Shown piece by piece: positions 1-7,965 of a DNA stretch of 64,000 bases; within the stretch, counting starts at the first letter, position 1, and every line of letters begins with the position of its first letter. A program made the translations under genes and the position numbers. The notes under the pieces were generated by a model. The model was given only the letters and a program-made list of their open reading frames with translations, was not told the DNA's origin and did no database searches. The stretch spans positions 310,001 through 374,000 of the forward strand of contig NZ_JAJLQY010000003.1 in NCBI RefSeq assembly GCF_020991275.1, given 5' to 3'. This DNA is from Actinocorallia sp. API 0066. GTDB lineage: Bacteria; Actinomycetota; Actinomycetes; Streptosporangiales; Streptosporangiaceae.

Positions 1-136
1 CCTGGCCCTCACGGCCCTCACGGCCTGACCCCCGGTAGGCCGCCGCCGGACGGCGGCCGACTCCGCCGATCGGACCATCACGGCGCGGGCGAGAGGTGAT
101 CAACGCCGGTGGGCACAAGGTGGCCAGTCGTTCGGC

Positions 137-1348
137 GTGCTGTCACAGCTCGTCGGCCATCCGGTGTCGGGTGATCCGGTCGCGGCCGGGACGCACCTGC
201 TGGAACAGCTAGGCGAGGACGGAGACGCGCCTATCGTCATGATCGTCGACGACGCGCACTGGGCCGACCTCGTGTCGCTGCGCGCCGTCACGTTCGCCCT
301 GCGACGGCTGCGCACCGAGCGTGTCCTCACGGTGCTGATCGCCCGCGACACCGGGTGGCCGCACATGCCGACGGGCCTGCGCAAGCTCGTGGACGACGAT
401 CGGACCACGCGGATCCGGCTCAACGGCCTGCGCTCCGCCGAGGTGGACGGGCTGTGCGCGGTCTTTCCCCATCCCATGACGCGCACGGCCGTCTACCAGG
501 GGCTGGGCCCGACGATCCGCCGACGTCTGCACAGGCATGCCGCACTCCTGGCGGTGGCCGAGGCCGATCGGCTGCACCACAGGCGAGGCGATCGCCCTGC
601 TGACGGACGCCTGGCGGGAGCTGGACCGGGAAGCCGACCCATCCTGGCCGCGCGTGTCGCCGAGCAACTCGCCGTGCTGTACCTGATGGCCGCGGACGCG
701 CCCCAGACACTCGCCTGGTCCCGAAGAGCCCTCGCCGGGCCCGCGGACGCGGCGGAGCTGGGGCAGGTGCTGCACGCCCGGCTGCTGGCGCGGGCCGCGT
801 CGGGCCGGGCGAAGGAGGCATTGGACTCGGTCTCCGATCTGCCGGCTCCAGCTCAGGCGGACCGATCCGAACGCGATCTGCTGATCGGCCGGGGCCTCGT
901 CAGGTCACGGACCGGGAATCTGACCGGCGCCGTCACCGACCTGGAAGGGCTGATCCACGACGCCGACCGGCTCTCCGCCCATCAGCGGGTCCATGTCCAC
1001 GCCCAGCTCGGATTCACGTTCGACCGGATGGGGCGCTGGGACGACGCGTCGGTCCAGGCGGAGACGTCGATCGCGTTCGCCGAGGCGACCGAGCAGCTGT
1101 GGATGACGGCGGCGTCCCGCAGTCTCGCCGCCATCGTGCCCGCCAAGCGCGGTGACTGGACGGCCGCAGCGGACCATCTCGCGCAGGGGCGGCTCGCCAG
1201 TGGCGACATCGTCAGCTCCCGGATCTACCTTGCGGTCGCCGAAGCATGGCTGGCCACCTCCAGGGGCGACGCCGACCGGGTCGTCCGAGCGCTGGAACCG
1301 CTGCGTCCACGACTACGCGCACCGCAACCCGCTGGTGTTTACCCGTAA
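137..1348 (+). pseudogene. Decayed LuxR/MalT-type ATPase regulator
   Basis: This is a remnant of a large AAA-ATPase transcriptional activator of the LuxR (LAL) kind. A Walker B-like stretch, IVMIVDDAHWAD, lies at about residues 32-43 and is followed by the sensor-like strand RTERVLTVLIARDTG. No Walker A motif precedes it, no LuxR helix-turn-helix follows, and the usual ~100 residues between the GLRSAEV segment and the FPHPMTRTAVY segment are missing, so an internal deletion is likely. Between about 570 and 650 the natural reading (EAIALLTDAWRELDREADP) is in another frame, which implies two compensating frameshifts. The C-terminal helical repeats stop abruptly at 1348, where an unrelated MIR-like fragment begins. 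Intact family members are usually 850-1000 residues; this holds about 400. A GTG at 137 is the first start, but the true gene began further upstream or is lost. Confidence 0.7.
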
Positions 1349-1364
1349 TCCGGCCGCGCTCGGC

Positions 1365-1650
1365 CACAGGCTCACCTACGGCGCCACCTTCAAGCTCAGC
1401 CACACCTGGACCGGCCGGACGCTGCACTCCCACGCGCTCAACTACGGACACCCCAAGGGTTCCGGCCAGCAGCAGGTGACGGCGTTCGACTGGAGCACGT
1501 GCTCACCCGCCGCAACCTCCACAGCCACAGCGACCACCGGTCACCGGTCACCGGTGACGGGCCAGCAGGAGGTGACCTGTTTCGGCGAAGGCGGCGTCGG
1601 CGACGCCAACGACGACTGGCGCGTCGAGGTCGACGGTGCCGGCGAATGGA
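1365..1650 (+). pseudogene. Frameshifted MIR-domain remnant
   Basis: Translation around 1371-1488 gives LTYGATFKLSHTWTGRTLHS followed by YGHPKGSGQQQVTAF, the pattern of MIR repeats (substrate-proximal modules of protein O-mannosyltransferases and IP3/ryanodine receptors, also found in some bacterial proteins). A second repeat follows but is split between frames: RRNLHSHSDHRSPVTG is read from about 1508 in one frame, and GQQEVTCFG...GDANDDWRVEVDG from 1560 to 1640 in the frame of the first repeat. At least two frameshifts are therefore needed, and no start codon or N-terminal enzyme domain is visible. It abuts the truncated ATPase gene on its left. I read it as the C-terminal piece of a decayed MIR protein, probably a glycosyltransferase or secreted lectin-like protein; the parent cannot be told. 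Confidence 0.6.
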
Positions 1651-1659
1651 CCGCCGGGG

Positions 1660-3513
1660 TCAGGGGACGGGGAACTCTTCCATGCACGCTCGTGAGGCGA
1701 CCGCCAAAGGAACCCGTTCACCATCGACTTCGATGGCATAGTTGCCTTCACGCGCCCATTCCCAAAGGGCCTCCTCGGTTCCCTTGGGTATGTGCAGGAC
1801 GACCTCCGCGTGCGCGCGGTCGAGAACCTGCGCGTTGACAGCGGCACCAGGTCTTGTGTCGATGAGCAGGAATCTGTCATCACCCAATTGCATGACCTGC
1901 AGAAGTGGCTTGGCGGTCGACGACCACGCCTCACGCCAGGCGTCCACGCATTCGGAAAGTTGAGCTGCCACGGCTGGGAAACCGCGGGCCGCAGACGTGT
2001 ACTCGCCCTGGAAATGGTAGGCGATCTGCGGCAGCGAGTTCACGTCGCCGAATGCAAGCGAGTAGGCGGGAATCGGGCGCACAGCATGGATTCCGAACTG
2101 GGCAGGCCGTTCGAAGTAGGGGCTGAACCGATCGATACTGAGTGGGCTGCATCCGGACGGTGGCTGCAGATGGGCCAGGTGCGGTATTATGCCGGCGGTC
2201 GTCTCGTACCACCCGACCTCATCGCCCGGAAAGTCGAGAAGCAGATTCCAGGTGACATCCATGCCGACCGCTCGCGCGTATCGGAGGCATTGAATGTTCT
2301 GCCGCACTGTCACGCCTTTTCTCATATGCGCGAGAAGCGGACTGCTCAAAGCCTCTATACCTGGCTGTATACGTCTGACACCGGCATCCCAGAGGAGTTT
2401 CATACGATGGAAGGACAGGTTCGCCTTCTGCTCGTAGAAGATATGGAACTTTGATTCCCTTGAAGCCAGCTCCGGAAGCAGGGTCGTGAAATACCGATAA
2501 GGCATGATGTTGTCGACCATGAGAACACGGTCACGACCGTACCTCGCCTCGATCGCGTCCAAATCCGCCAGGACCCTGCTCACCGATTTCTCACGGAAGA
2601 CCATCCCCTCGGCATTGAGCCCGCAGAAAGTGCAATGATGCTTCTGGCCCCACCAACAACCACGACTCGTCTCGTAGGGGATCCAGATCCGACGCTCAAG
2701 AAGATCCCCGAACTCAGTACCCACCAGGGCCGCCGAGAACTGCTCGAAGTAGTCCTCGTACGCGGGAAGAGGAATTTCATCAAGGTCACGCTTCGGACCC
2801 GTCGACCTAATAATATGCGGGGACTCACGAGAACCGGGCGCAGTCGAATGGGAGTCTCGAACATAGTTGCGAAAAGACTCCTCCGACTCGCCAGAGAAGA
2901 TCACGTCAACCCCGGAGGCCACCGAACGGATACCGTTGGCCAGTTCGCCGTCACAGTTGGCGCCGCCCAGGATGAGTATCTTCTCGGGTGATGTGCTCTT
3001 GACGTGCCGAATCAAGGTCAAGGAGGCGAGTGTCTGCTCGTAGACCGAGGTGAACCCGATCATTCGTGAACGGGTTCGCGCAAGCCGGTGCCCCATCTCC
3101 TCCGCCCAGCGGCTCGCCACATCCTGGAGATACTTCAGCGGCTCAGGCTCGCCGGGAATCAGCTTTCGCAGAACTGCGTCGGTCTCATCGAGGACCGCAG
3201 CATAACTGGGGAGCACCGGGGCACCGAGCGGATTCGGGCCACGGGAGACCCAGCCGGCGCTGAAGATCTGTTCTCCGATGAGCAACCCCGTCGGTGTGTG
3301 GCAGAGTTCCTGATACAGCTCTGAACCCAGAACACTGGCGAAGTCCAGATTCGCATAGAAGACCTGTGCCGTCAGGCCCTCCGCACGCGCGATGTCCGCG
3401 ATGATACTCGCGCCGAGCGAAGGACGATCAATCCCGCCGAAGGGTGGGACGACCACCAGGAACTCAGCCGATTGGCTGAGCGCATCGGCGAAGGACTCAC
3501 CCTCATGACGCAC
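1660..3513 (-). CDS. RiPP-maturation B12-type radical SAM enzyme
   Basis: This 617-residue protein matches the family annotated as RiPP maturation radical SAM protein 1. The N-terminal ~200 residues contain a cobalamin-binding-like Rossmann region (FLVVVPPFGGIDRPSLGAS near the start, ILILGGANCDGE at about 170). The radical SAM cluster motif is CWWGQKHHCTFC at about residues 285-296, with the C-x7-C-x2-C spacing typical of this branch rather than CxxxCxxC. Family members are expected to C-methylate or otherwise modify a ribosomal peptide using SAM and B12. Translation probably starts at a GTG (3513) immediately after the stop of the precursor gene, so the two are co-translated. No transporter, protease or second modifying enzyme is nearby; an IS fragment lies upstream of the precursor, so the cluster may be truncated. 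The chemistry here is inferred from the family. Confidence 0.82.
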   Translation of the reverse strand: MRHEGESFADALSQSAEFLVVVPPFGGIDRPSLGASIIADIARAEGLTAQVFYANLDFASVLGSELYQELCHTPTGLLIGEQIFSAGWVSRGPNPLGAPVLPSYAAVLDETDAVLRKLIPGEPEPLKYLQDVASRWAEEMGHRLARTRSRMIGFTSVYEQTLASLTLIRHVKSTSPEKILILGGANCDGELANGIRSVASGVDVIFSGESEESFRNYVRDSHSTAPGSRESPHIIRSTGPKRDLDEIPLPAYEDYFEQFSAALVGTEFGDLLERRIWIPYETSRGCWWGQKHHCTFCGLNAEGMVFREKSVSRVLADLDAIEARYGRDRVLMVDNIMPYRYFTTLLPELASRESKFHIFYEQKANLSFHRMKLLWDAGVRRIQPGIEALSSPLLAHMRKGVTVRQNIQCLRYARAVGMDVTWNLLLDFPGDEVGWYETTAGIIPHLAHLQPPSGCSPLSIDRFSPYFERPAQFGIHAVRPIPAYSLAFGDVNSLPQIAYHFQGEYTSAARGFPAVAAQLSECVDAWREAWSSTAKPLLQVMQLGDDRFLLIDTRPGAAVNAQVLDRAHAEVVLHIPKGTEEALWEWAREGNYAIEVDGERVPLAVASRACMEEFPVP

Positions 3514-3756
3514 TCAGAACTTCACCTTGACGCTGACCTCGACCTCGACGGCCTCTTCGCTGACGCCGCTCTGGTTCTCGACGATGTCAGCGACCTCGGC
3601 GTTGATACGTGCCTGCTCGTCGGCGGACAGCACAAGCCCCTTGGCCGCCAGCGCGGTCGCGGGATCCGTCACGAAGTCGAGGCCGAAATTTGGGGAGTCG
3701 GTCGGCTGGGCCAGACGGTTCAGACCCCTTACCAACTCCGGGATGTTTTCAGTCAT
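3514..3756 (-). CDS. Putative RiPP precursor peptide with Val-rich tail
   Basis: This 80-residue peptide starts at an ATG (3756) with a clear Shine-Dalgarno, GAGGAGG, six bases upstream; a longer in-frame start at 3810 lacks one. Residues 1-55 look like a leader: TENIPELVRGLNRL, then FGLDFVTDPATALAAKGLVL and a charged helix. The tail after residue ~60 is VEVEVSVKVKF, in which every second residue is valine or phenylalanine and the intervening ones switch from acidic to basic. No GG or GA cleavage site is obvious. The stop codon is directly followed by the start of the radical SAM gene, which strongly suggests that this is its substrate. Alternating valines would be natural targets for a B12 radical SAM C-methyltransferase, but that is inference. 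Confidence 0.75.
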   Translation of the reverse strand: MTENIPELVRGLNRLAQPTDSPNFGLDFVTDPATALAAKGLVLSADEQARINAEVADIVENQSGVSEEAVEVEVSVKVKF

Positions 3757-3939
3757 GGAGCCCTCCTCGATAGGTCCGCGTGTTGGACCGGGAGACCGCG
3801 ACGGATCCAACCTTCAGAAGTCTGACATGAACCCTCGCGACACGCCAGACCCGACCACAGGGCCAAATTATGGGCGACCCGAAAACCACAAAGCCCACAG
3901 GAGAAAACAAGCATCCACCAAGCATGCGCTGAGCGTTTT

Positions 3940-4245
3940 TCATCGTGCTTTGCGGTTGGCGAGGACGGCGATGGCTTTGACGAGGTGGCCGACTTTGGAG
4001 GGGCTGTACCGGAGTTGGTGGAGGAGTTTCCATGATTTGAGCTGGGCGTTTGCTCGTTCACCCGGGTGCGCGCAGGTGGGCGTGGGAGCGGTTGGCCTGT
4101 TTTGGGAGGCGGGTTTGCCTCGGCCTTTGTAGGGCGTGATCACCATGCGAGTCTTGGCGCCCTGGTAGCCCTTGTCAGCGAGGACAGGGATTCCGGTCTT
4201 GATGAGCGTCCCGTCCAGGACGAGCAGGTGCAGCCCGTCGTGCAC
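3940..4245 (-). mobile_element. IS5-family transposase remnant, internally deleted
   Basis: The frame gives LLVLDGTLIKTGIPVLADKGYQGA followed by TPYKGRGKPAS, ERANAQLKSWKLLHQLR and VKAIAVLAN. The second half matches the C-terminal third of IS5-group DDE transposases, including the region with the last catalytic Glu (GERANAQLKSW). The DGTLI stretch normally sits about 100 residues before the DKGYQGA motif; here they are fused, so an internal deletion removed much of the catalytic core. The sequence is about 100 residues where an intact enzyme has 250-290. No start with a plausible ribosome-binding site and no terminal inverted repeats were found. It separates the RiPP precursor promoter region from the PucR gene and is not expected to be active. 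Confidence 0.8.
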
Positions 4246-4631
4246 GGCCCGGGTTGAGCGGGTGTTGGTTGTGCGGGGAACCCGCGGCCATGCTGTGATC
4301 AGCCCACCCGCACCCAGGATGAAAAAGGCACACTATACCAAACCGCATTATTATCACCGCCGAATTTTGCGATGCTTAACGGATGCTCATCGAACGAGAC
4401 AGCCCCTTTACATAAAGGTTCAGCTGCCTTTGCTCGCTGATCCGGGCGATCGTAGCGCCGGTTCAGACCGCACCTGACAGGAGCACAGCACCCACAGAAC
4501 CGCGTCAACACCAGGTTCGGGCCCGCGAACGCGTCTCGCTGCACGAGATCGCCATCGCGGAACGGTGGGGGCGGGCGCCCGCGGCGAGGAAACCCGGCAT
4601 GGACCGTGAGGTCGGCGGGGTGCGGGGCGGG
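4246..4631. other. Gene-poor stretch with a scrap of TPR regulator
   Basis: No gene is supported here. The part from 4320 to 4430 is less GC-rich than the surroundings. Bases 4495-4560 on the plus strand closely match 6552-6615, which encode part of a TPR-type regulator (GPANVSLHEIA): both read cagaacc, then gttcgggcccgcgaacg, then tctcgctgca. The copy at 4495 carries a two-base insertion. It is too short to be functional and shows that pieces of such regulators are scattered through the left end of the window. Confidence 0.6.
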
Positions 4632-5846
4632 TCAGACCGCGGGCGTTCCGGTGGGGTTTTGGGGGTGGGGGTGGGTTCGGAGCCAGTAGGTGAGGGCGGA
4701 CTGGTATTCGAGGTTGCGTTCGGGGTCTCGGATGGTGGGGCCGAAGACGTCCTCTAGTTGGCGGATGCGGTAGCGGATGCTTTGGGGGTGGAGGTTGAGG
4801 GAGACGGCGACCTCGGTGGCGTTGAATCCGCACTGGAGGCAGCGGAGCAGGGTTTCCATGAGGGGGCGGCGGCTGGACTTGCGCAGGGTCGTCACCGGGG
4901 CGAGGAGGGTTCTGGTGAGGTGGTCCATCATCTCGCCGCCGTGCAGCAGCACGATGGGCAACGTGTGGTCGCCGGCGTGGATGAGCCGGTCCGGGCCGAG
5001 ATGGCCCTGGGCCGCGAGGTCCAGGGTGCGGCGCGCCCAGCGCAGGGACTCGGCGGCCCGGGTGACACCGACGGTCGGGCCGACCGCCGCGATCCAGTCG
5101 CGGAGCTCGGCGGCGTGGCGTTGGCGGTGGCCGGGCCCGGCCGGGTCGGGGATGATGAGGCAGGGCTCCGGGTGGTGCAGGCCGGGAAGGGCGTCGGCGG
5201 GGATGACGGGCCGGAGCGCGACGGTGTCGGGATGCGGGCGCAGCGCGACGGCGGCGATCGTCCGGGGGACGGGCCAGTCGGCGTCCAGGGCGAGCTGGTG
5301 CACGTCCTCGGGGCGGGGGTCGTCGCTGATCAGCAGGTCGAGGAGCTTGCGCCGGTACTGGAGGGTGTCGCTGGCGGAGCGGGCTCCGGCGTAGCCTTCG
5401 TTCATCGCGCCGGTGATCTGTTCGAGGTAGTACAGCACGTCCTGGGCGACGCGGGCGATAGCGGTCGGCGTGACGCCCGGATGGGTCCCGACGGCCTCGG
5501 TCAGCCGGTTGATCGCCACCCCGGTGGCGACCCGGAAACAGCTCTGCCAGCTCTCCTGCGGAATGCCCTCTTCAGCGATCATGACGCCGAGCTCCCGATA
5601 GAAGCCGTGAAGCTCCTCCAGCCGAGCGTCCCCACCGGCCAGCAGTTCAACAAACCGCCCGATCCCCCACCGCACCGCCTGCCCGAGAAACGCCGCGTAC
5701 CGCGGATCATGCGGCCGAACCACCGCCGGAACCTGCGCCTCAACCTCAAGAATCGCCTCAGCCGCAACCTCGGGAAGCCGCCCGCGCAACACCGCGCCCA
5801 GCTCCGCCACCTGCTCCTCAGTCAACTCCAGATCAGTCAACCGCAT
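4632..5846 (-). CDS. PucR/CdaR-family transcriptional regulator
   Basis: This 404-residue regulator has an all-helical N-terminal half (residues ~1-170), a degenerate GGDEF-like middle region typical of the family, and the C-terminal PucR helix-turn-helix: LLRCLQCGFNATEVA, then LNLHPQSIRYRIRQLEDVFG at about residues 345-380. The ending (YQSALTYWLRTH) is also typical. The family generally activates catabolic, efflux or transport genes, often divergently transcribed neighbours. Here the divergent neighbour is an ABM monooxygenase gene starting about 200 bp away, which is the best candidate target. The length matches actinobacterial homologues, and the ATG at 5846 is the only sensible start. No effector can be predicted. 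Confidence 0.85.
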   Translation of the reverse strand: MRLTDLELTEEQVAELGAVLRGRLPEVAAEAILEVEAQVPAVVRPHDPRYAAFLGQAVRWGIGRFVELLAGGDARLEELHGFYRELGVMIAEEGIPQESWQSCFRVATGVAINRLTEAVGTHPGVTPTAIARVAQDVLYYLEQITGAMNEGYAGARSASDTLQYRRKLLDLLISDDPRPEDVHQLALDADWPVPRTIAAVALRPHPDTVALRPVIPADALPGLHHPEPCLIIPDPAGPGHRQRHAAELRDWIAAVGPTVGVTRAAESLRWARRTLDLAAQGHLGPDRLIHAGDHTLPIVLLHGGEMMDHLTRTLLAPVTTLRKSSRRPLMETLLRCLQCGFNATEVAVSLNLHPQSIRYRIRQLEDVFGPTIRDPERNLEYQSALTYWLRTHPHPQNPTGTPAV

Positions 5847-6046
5847 AGCACTCCATCCCCCTCATGTAACTCAGATCACAATATGCCCACCCAGGCCAAA
5901 CAAACCCCCAGATTCCCGACGAACACCCATCAACGTGCAGACATCACGCTAAGCAACCATCCACTCCCGATAGGCAACGCATGCCGGGTATCTGTGCCGC
6001 ACAATAGGTACTGATCTCGTGGGTGCTCGCTGTCTCTGGAGGAACC

Positions 6047-6364
6047 GTGTTTGGGCTTTTGGTGCGTTTCACCTGCAAGGACGAGGGGAGCGCCGAGGCG
6101 TTCGATCTGCTCGTCGCGGAGACGTTGGAGCTGATCAAGGGGCGGGAGCCGGGGACGCTCGTGTACGTCTCGCACCGTGTGGAAGGCGAACCGCTGGTGC
6201 GGGTCTTCTACGAGCTGTACGCCGATCGGGACGCCTTCGACGCGCACGAGGAGCAGGAGCACGTCAAGCGGTTCCTGGCGGCACGGGAGGCGTTCCTCAC
6301 CTCGGTTCACGTGGACTGGCTGAGCACGGACGACGGCAAGGGGATTCCCATTCGAACAGGCTGA
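6047..6364 (+). CDS. Putative quinol monooxygenase (ABM domain)
   Basis: This is a 105-residue protein if translation starts at the GTG at 6047, which has GGAGG five bases upstream; an in-frame GTG at 6023 lacks a ribosome-binding site. The sequence VFGLLVRFTCK...AFDLLVAETLELI...PGTLVYVSHR...VRVFYELYADRDAFDAHEEQEHVKRF matches the small antibiotic-biosynthesis-monooxygenase (ABM/YgiN) ferredoxin-like fold, which acts as a cofactor-free dimer on quinols or polyketides. It is divergent from the PucR gene, which may regulate it. Two bases after the stop begins the C-terminal fragment of an unrelated regulator, so the downstream sequence has been rearranged. Confidence 0.78.
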   Translation: MFGLLVRFTCKDEGSAEAFDLLVAETLELIKGREPGTLVYVSHRVEGEPLVRVFYELYADRDAFDAHEEQEHVKRFLAAREAFLTSVHVDWLSTDDGKGIPIRTG

Positions 6365-6365
6365 G

Positions 6366-6899
6366 GAGACCGCCCGCACGACCGCTGACGCGCTGGGGCA
6401 CCTCGCCGACGGGGGCGGCCCCGAAGCCATGGCGTTGTGGGGCGGGCTCACGCTGCAACGGGCGATCGTGGCGTCCCGGCTCAACGACGCCGACACCGCC
6501 TACGCCCATCTCGCGCGGGCGCGGCGGATGGCGACCCGGCTCGGCGAAGGGCAGAACCACTTCAACACCGAGTTCGGGCCCGCGAACGTCTCGCTGCATG
6601 AGATCGCCGTCGCGGTGGAGGTGGGTGACGCCGGGCGCGCGCTCCGGGTCGCGGCCGAACTCGACGTGTCGGGGCTGTCGGACGAACGACGTGGCCGGAT
6701 GCTCGTCGACGTCGCACGGGCCCACGCCCAGCGACGCCAGGTCGAGGAGGCCACGACGGCGTTGCTGGAGGCCGAGGAGATCACACCTGAGCAGATCCAG
6801 AACCATCGCGCCGTTCGACAGCTCGTCACCGACCTGCTGACCATGCGGGAACCACCCGGCTCCGACCTGCGAGAACTCGCCGACCGGACCGGAGCATAG
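6366..6899 (+). pseudogene. C-terminal fragment of a TPR-type regulator
   Basis: The open frame from just after the ABM stop reads EETARTTADALGHLAD, AMALWGGLTLQRAIVASRL, a TPR-like helix pair, NHFNTEFGPANVSLHEIAVA, and finally HRAVRQLVTDLLTM. This is the C-terminal ligand or TPR region of XRE-type regulators common in actinomycetes. The N-terminal helix-turn-helix and roughly 200 residues are missing; the fragment begins abruptly at the end of the monooxygenase gene. An internal ATG at 6429 exists without a good ribosome-binding site. I take it as a gene remnant joined by deletion. A short copy of part of it occurs at 4495-4560. Confidence 0.7.
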
Positions 6900-7084
6900 A
6901 AACAGCCGGACGACCTACCCCGAGTACTGGTCGTCACCGAACGAGCGAGCCTGGTCGCCTCGGCTGACGCCTGACGTGCAAGTTCTCGCCCATGGGCGCT
7001 CAAGCGAGCCCGACTCCGTCGGGAGCGCCCACCCCCCGGGGGCGGTGGGGGTGGGGTGCTGCGCTGTCGCAGAATCTTTGTCAA

Positions 7085-7109
7085 CGCTATTGGCGGACCG
7101 CCAATAGCG
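7085..7109. promoter_or_regulatory. Perfect 25-bp palindrome, likely mce operator
   Basis: The twelve bases CGCTATTGGCGG (7085-7096) are followed, after a single A, by their exact reverse complement. The site lies 70 bp upstream of the first yrbE start (7180) in an otherwise empty 280-bp intergenic region. An odd-length symmetric site with no loop is an operator rather than a terminator. The TetR protein encoded at the far end of the operon (16109-16780) is the natural candidate to bind it, but a second copy was not found in front of that gene. Confidence 0.65.
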
Positions 7110-7179
7110 GCCGTAGGGTAGCGCGCGTGACGCGACGAGTGGGGTTTCAGGGACGGGTGGATGTCGGGGCGGGGCGGCG

Positions 7180-7965
7180 ATGAGTGCCGTGCCGGTGCCG
7201 GATCGGCTGCGTGGGCCGTTGACCGAGGTCGGCACGCTTTTTGTGCTGGCGTTGGAGGGGCTGCGGTACAGCCGGCATGTCGGCAAGTGGTGGTGGGAGT
7301 TCGTCGAGCAGTGCTGGTTCCTCGCTCGGGTGACGAGTGTGCCGGTCATCCTCGTGGCGCTGCCGCTTGGGGCCACCGTGGCGCTGCAGGTCGGGCAGCT
7401 CGCCGAGCAGCTCGGCGCGCAGTCCGCGACCGGCGGGGCGGTGATCGTCGGGCTCGTCCGCGAGGTCGCGCCGATCGCCGCCGCGATGATCATCGCGGGC
7501 GCGGGCGGTTCGGCCATGACCGCCGACATGGGCGCCCGGCGCATCCGTGACGAGCTGGCCGCCATGGAGGTCATGGCGGTCAACCCCGTCCAGCGGCTGG
7601 TGACGCCCCGGCTGTGGGCGGCGAGCACCGTCTCGATGCTGCTGGCGTCACTGGTGATCATCGCCGGGGCGTTCGGCGGCTTCGTCTTCAACGTCATGCT
7701 GCAGGAGGTGACCCCCGGCGCCTACTTCGACGGCGCGGTCTCCCTGCTCCGCATGTCGGACATGGTCGTCACGCTGTTCAAGGCGTGGCTGTTCGGGCTG
7801 GTGTCGGCGGCGGTCGCCTGCCACATGGGCATGAACTGCGCGACCAGCCCCGTCGGCGTCGGCAGGGCCGTCAACCAGGCGATCGTCGTGGCCTTCCTGC
7901 TCGTCTTCGCCCTCAACTACGTGATCACGACCGTGTACATCCTCGCCTTCCCCCCGGTGATCTGA
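7180..7965 (+). CDS. YrbE/MlaE-family permease, first of mce operon
   Basis: This 261-residue integral membrane protein of the MlaE/YrbE family is the permease subunit of an MCE lipid importer. It has several hydrophobic helices (VPVILVALPLGATVALQVG, VAPIAAAMIIAGAGGSAM, LLASLVIIAGAFGGFVF, AIVVAFLLVFALNYVITTVYI). The conserved coupling segment RRIRDELAAMEVMAVNPVQ, which contacts the ATPase, is at about residues 115-135. In Mycobacterium and relatives two YrbE permeases pair with six MCE proteins and the ATPase MceG, which is usually encoded elsewhere and is absent here. The ATG at 7180 is preceded by a G-rich stretch. Its stop overlaps the next start by one base (TGATG), so the permeases are translationally coupled. 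Confidence 0.93.
   Translation: MSAVPVPDRLRGPLTEVGTLFVLALEGLRYSRHVGKWWWEFVEQCWFLARVTSVPVILVALPLGATVALQVGQLAEQLGAQSATGGAVIVGLVREVAPIAAAMIIAGAGGSAMTADMGARRIRDELAAMEVMAVNPVQRLVTPRLWAASTVSMLLASLVIIAGAFGGFVFNVMLQEVTPGAYFDGAVSLLRMSDMVVTLFKAWLFGLVSAAVACHMGMNCATSPVGVGRAVNQAIVVAFLLVFALNYVITTVYILAFPPVI

Noticed and set aside
4758-6014. Plus-strand 418-codon frame over the PucR gene
   Set aside because: The minus strand has a complete PucR family protein with a clear helix-turn-helix; the plus frame shows no domain and degrades into Pro/Arg/Asn-rich sequence.
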